Part shown: positions 60,565 to 64,000 of the stretch, in pieces
How positions within the stretch are numbered: position 1 is the first letter of the stretch
Layout: the number at the start of each line of letters is the position of its first letter
NCBI GenBank assembly: GCA_024682075.1
Contig: JAIKZQ010000006.1
Coordinates: forward strand, 221,225 to 285,224
Reading direction: 5' to 3'
DNA: 64,000 nucleotides
Source: Lachnospiraceae bacterium
GTDB taxonomy: Bacteria > Bacillota > Clostridia > Lachnospirales > Lachnospiraceae
The notes under the pieces: generated by a model
Told to the model about the DNA's origin: nothing
What the model saw: only the letters and a program-made list of their open reading frames with translations
The model's database searches: none
Translations under genes and position numbers: made by a program

Positions 60565-61770
60565 ATGTATAAGATAGAAGAAGGCAAGGAAGAAAATACA
60601 ATACTGATTCCCGCCACGCTGGATGATCATTTTCCTTTTCTCAGATATATGTTCTGCAGCAAGGGCTATTTCTGCGTCCCGCTTGATGAGGATCTTGAGT
60701 TTCAGATAAGGCAGGAAGGACTTAAATACTCCAATCACGATATTTGTTATCCTTATGTCCTTATGGTGGGTCAGGTTATCAGGGCTCTTAACAGCGGCCT
60801 TTATGATACTTCGAAGACATTCATTCTTATGCCCACTGCCGGAGATTCCTGCAGGGGAGCCTGTTATATAGGGCTCATGAAGTATTCTCTCGAAAAGGCT
60901 AAATTCCCCGAAGTACGTGTGATGACCATAAATGTGCGTCATGTTCGTGATGACATACAGCTTAAGATAAATCTTGATACTGCAATTCGCGGTCTTTTCG
61001 GTCTCTTTTACGGTGACATGCTCATGCTGCTCGTAAATCAGACAAGGCCGTATGAGGTCAAAAAAGGTACGGTTAACAAGCTTCGTCAGGAGTGGATCGA
61101 CAGACTGTCGGAAGACCTGAAGTCCGGTAAGAATCTCACGCTCGTGAAGCTGAAGAAAAACATGCAGCTTATGGCTGAATCATTCCGAGATGTTGAGAAG
61201 ACAGATGAAAAGAAGCCCATAGTTGGAATCGTGGCTGAGTTTTATGTGAAATACTGTTCTCTCGGAAACTGGGATGTCGTCAAATATATTGAAAATAACG
61301 GCGGAGAAGCTCATGTGAACGGAGCTTCCTGGTATGGGCTCTATTACATAGATTCTCACAAGCCCGAAAAGTTCGGATTAGAGAGAGCTGCTTTTGAATT
61401 TGTGAAAAAGCTTATATCACATTATCAGAATGTAATGATCGATATTCTCAGAAGCAACGGTTTTCACTGCCTGAACAATTACAGGACACTTGATGAGAAC
61501 TCCAGGCAGCACGTCAATCATAATCTGAAAACAGGAGACGGCTGGCTTCTCGGCGCCGAGGTTGTCGATTATATCAATTGCGGCATCAATAAAGTCCTGT
61601 GCATTGCTCCTTTCGGGTGCATGGCCAATGTATGTGCGGGAAGAGGGCTGTATCCTCATCTTCAGAGAGAATTCCCGGGAAGTAACATTACTGTCGTTGA
61701 GACGGATTCCAGCAGTTCCAAGCTTAACTATTTCAACCGCGTCGAAATGCTGCTCAAACTGGGTAAATGA
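60565..61770 (+). CDS. DUF2229 / 2-hydroxyacyl-CoA dehydratase activase-related protein
   Basis: A 401-residue cytoplasmic protein resembling the C-terminal part of large YjiL-type activase-related proteins and, more distantly, HgdB-type dehydratase subunits. Conserved Cys are in SNHDICYPYVLMVG near residue 55, GDSCRGACYIG near 94 and IAPFGCMANVCAGRG near 350; they could ligate an iron-sulfur cluster. Family members in Clostridia are linked to unusual radical or ATP-driven electron transfers, but no substrate is known. CGGAG precedes ATG 60565. The ASKHA ATPase half found in larger homologues is absent. Confidence 0.8.
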   Translation: MYKIEEGKEENTILIPATLDDHFPFLRYMFCSKGYFCVPLDEDLEFQIRQEGLKYSNHDICYPYVLMVGQVIRALNSGLYDTSKTFILMPTAGDSCRGACYIGLMKYSLEKAKFPEVRVMTINVRHVRDDIQLKINLDTAIRGLFGLFYGDMLMLLVNQTRPYEVKKGTVNKLRQEWIDRLSEDLKSGKNLTLVKLKKNMQLMAESFRDVEKTDEKKPIVGIVAEFYVKYCSLGNWDVVKYIENNGGEAHVNGASWYGLYYIDSHKPEKFGLERAAFEFVKKLISHYQNVMIDILRSNGFHCLNNYRTLDENSRQHVNHNLKTGDGWLLGAEVVDYINCGINKVLCIAPFGCMANVCAGRGLYPHLQREFPGSNITVVETDSSSSKLNYFNRVEMLLKLGK

Positions 61771-61880
61771 CTTATGGACTGAAATAATCCGGAAATGCTT
61801 GCGTACATTTCGTGAAAATGCAGTAAACATCAGTGTTTTAGAGACATTCGAATATATTTGAAAATTTTTTAATTTTTTTG

Positions 61881-61909
61881 TTGACTTTAAAAAATCACTG
61901 TGATATTCT
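61881..61909 (+). promoter_or_regulatory. rRNA operon promoter
   Basis: TTGACT (61881-61886) and TATTCT (61904-61909) have a 17-base spacer and an AT-rich upstream region of the UP-element type (T- and A-tracts at 61858-61880). The leader to 62137 (about 220 bases) has no gene; it should contain the antitermination and 16S processing elements, which I could not delimit. Confidence 0.65.
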
Positions 61910-62137
61910 ACATAAGCTGTCGCTTTGAGAACAGCATAGGAGTAAATCGCTGAGCGATCAACTCGATGGTTCCTTGATAATTCAATACTAATGCATCCCT
62001 GAACAATTCCTATTTAACCGGCGAAAACCGGTATAGAAATTTTCAGAAGATGGTCGATGAGAAATCATTGACGAACACAAACCTTATTCAGTAGACATGG
62101 ATTAAATAGCCAAGCGAAACTGACAAGGAACAAACAT

Positions 62138-62955
<818 letters not shown>

Positions 62956-62956
62956 C

Positions 62957-64000
62957 CTCAAGTACCCGGACGGCCCCATCGTCAACGTCGGCAACGACAT
63001 CTACGCGATCTCCAACGGCACGGCGTATCACATCACCGCCGATGTCTGGCCGGAGTACAAGGCCGCCTACGGCAATCCCGAGGCCACGGTGAACGCCCAT
63101 ATCGCGTCGCTCGGTCAGGGGGGAGCCGCGACCCTCTTCCTGCGGAACGCCACGTCGGGAACCGTGTCGTATCTGAACGGTGGCCAGACCCACCGCTTCC
63201 CGAGCTGCGATCTCGTCGCTCAATGGAAGGGAAGTTGTACAGCACTGACGGTGTTCGACGCCGACGACTTCTCCACTCCCGCTGGTGGACGCGAGATGAC
63301 GACGCGTGCGAGCGTCAAGGGCGATCCTCGGATCTTCGCGCTCGAGGGGAGCGATCTCGTCCCGTACCAGAACGCGTCCGCTATGGCTGCGTGGGGTCAG
63401 AACACCTCCCTCTTCGCGGCCACGATGCCGGCGGCCCACGGGTCGCGCTACACGGCGCTTCCGACACGCTTCCTGCCTGGGCAGCTCATCACGGTGCAGG
63501 GTTCGGATCGGGTCTACCTCCCGACCTCGGACGGCCAGCTGTTGTACGTCGCGAAGTTCGTGAACGCCACCAGCATGGGACTCTCCACGAGTGTGCTCAA
63601 GGGCGTGCCGGCGCGGTCGATCGCGCAGCATCCCGGCCGGGCGAATCTCGGGCGGTATGTGGCGTGCAATGGAGGAACGTACTTCACGGCAGGAGGCGCG
63701 CTCTATCGGGTCGCGTCGTCCGCCGGCTTCACGACGGTGACGCTGGACGCTCGCACCTGTGCTCTGCTGAAGATCGCCGACGACGCGCAGGGACCGCTCT
63801 TCTATGCGGCTGCGGGGAACTCCGCGATCTACGCGGCGGACTCGAACACCTTCCGCCACGTCGCCAACCCAGCGACGCTCGCCGCGCTCAAGGGACCGGG
63901 TGCGGCACGAGTCGTCACGCTCTCGGCGGCGGACATGGCGCAACTGCCCCAGGGGACCCCGCTGCGCGCGGACATCGGTTTCGTCGTGACCCCGGCAGAC
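62957..64000 (+). CDS. Foreign GC-rich secreted-type protein fragment (actinobacterial), open at both ends
   Basis: One frame stays open from just after the 16S break to the window end (348 codons), with no start codon of its own. It reads LKYPDGPIVNVGNDIYAISN onward and has loose repeats with the pattern gDxxYAxSxGxxxH, such as AYHITADVWPEYKAAYG, RYVACNGGTYFTAGGALYRV and GPLFYAAAGNSAIYAADS, suggesting a beta-propeller or cell-wall-associated secreted protein. GC content is about 65% with G/C-ending codons, unlike the rest of the window. High-GC actinobacteria are the likely source. Function is unknown. Confidence 0.7.

Noticed and set aside
60463..60942. N-terminal extension of the EamA gene by ~160 residues.
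   Set aside because: The extension has no EamA character, overlaps the 5' part of the gene at 60565 on the other strand, and the protein has a good internal Met at 60462.

Overview
The main part of this window (about 1-62955) looks like one contiguous stretch of chromosome from a low-to-moderate GC anaerobic Firmicute, most likely a member of the Lachnospiraceae (Clostridia). Evidence: Shine-Dalgarno-rich starts, the secG-rnr-smpB-ssrA neighbourhood, a tmRNA tag ending YALAA, a 2-hydroxyacyl-CoA dehydratase activase-like protein, and a 16S rRNA 5' half of clostridial type. The last ~1.05 kb (62957-64000) does not belong: the 16S gene breaks off inside its central region and continues abruptly as very GC-rich, actinobacterial-looking coding sequence. 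I treat this as a chimeric assembly junction.

Layout. (1) 1-25218: surface glycan locus. A divergent partial membrane protein (minus strand, TTG start) is followed by a long + strand series: GT2, HAD-type, GT2, GT4, GT2, GT32, pyruvyl transferase, Wzx-type flippase (AT-rich from about 3.6 to 10.1 kb). A nucleotide-sugar module follows: HMGL-type aldolase, ThDP enzyme, glucose-1-phosphate cytidylyltransferase, CDP-glucose 4,6-dehydratase, SDR, and the DdhC/RfbH-type 3-dehydratase with its Lys-to-His change and Cys cluster. Two polyprenyl-phosphate-type GT2 enzymes and three large GT-C/YfhO membrane proteins complete it. The most economical reading is synthesis of a CDP-3,6-dideoxyhexose, possibly two-carbon-branched as in yersiniose, which is loaded on a lipid carrier and added to a surface polymer outside the membrane. 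(2) 25309-36491: a type IV pilus / type II secretion-like operon: PilC, major pilin, prepilin peptidase, a PilM-PilN fusion, PilO-like protein and four pseudopilins, two of them very large. No PilB/PilT ATPase is present. (3) 36520-42304: two large solute-binding-like lipoproteins flanking a NYN-domain protein with a Lys/Ala repeat linker.

(4) 42318-46505: secG, a decayed hicA with intact hicB, rnr, smpB and the tmRNA gene ssrA. (5) 46688-51729: an unrecognised 631-residue protein, a second hicB remnant bracketed by palindromic repeats, and a convergent two-domain carboxylesterase-GH43 enzyme. (6) 51868-60462: a probable operon with a two-component system, a giant polytopic membrane protein, a lipoprotein and a MATE transporter, convergent with an EamA-type transporter across more palindromic repeats. 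(7) 60565-62955: a DUF2229/activase-like protein, an rRNA promoter and the truncated 16S gene.

The strongest leads are the aldolase-ThDP-CDP-sugar module, the PilMN fusion with large pseudopilins, the two decaying hicAB loci, and a dispersed palindromic repeat family sitting at convergent gene ends. All assignments come from reading sequence and motifs without database searches.
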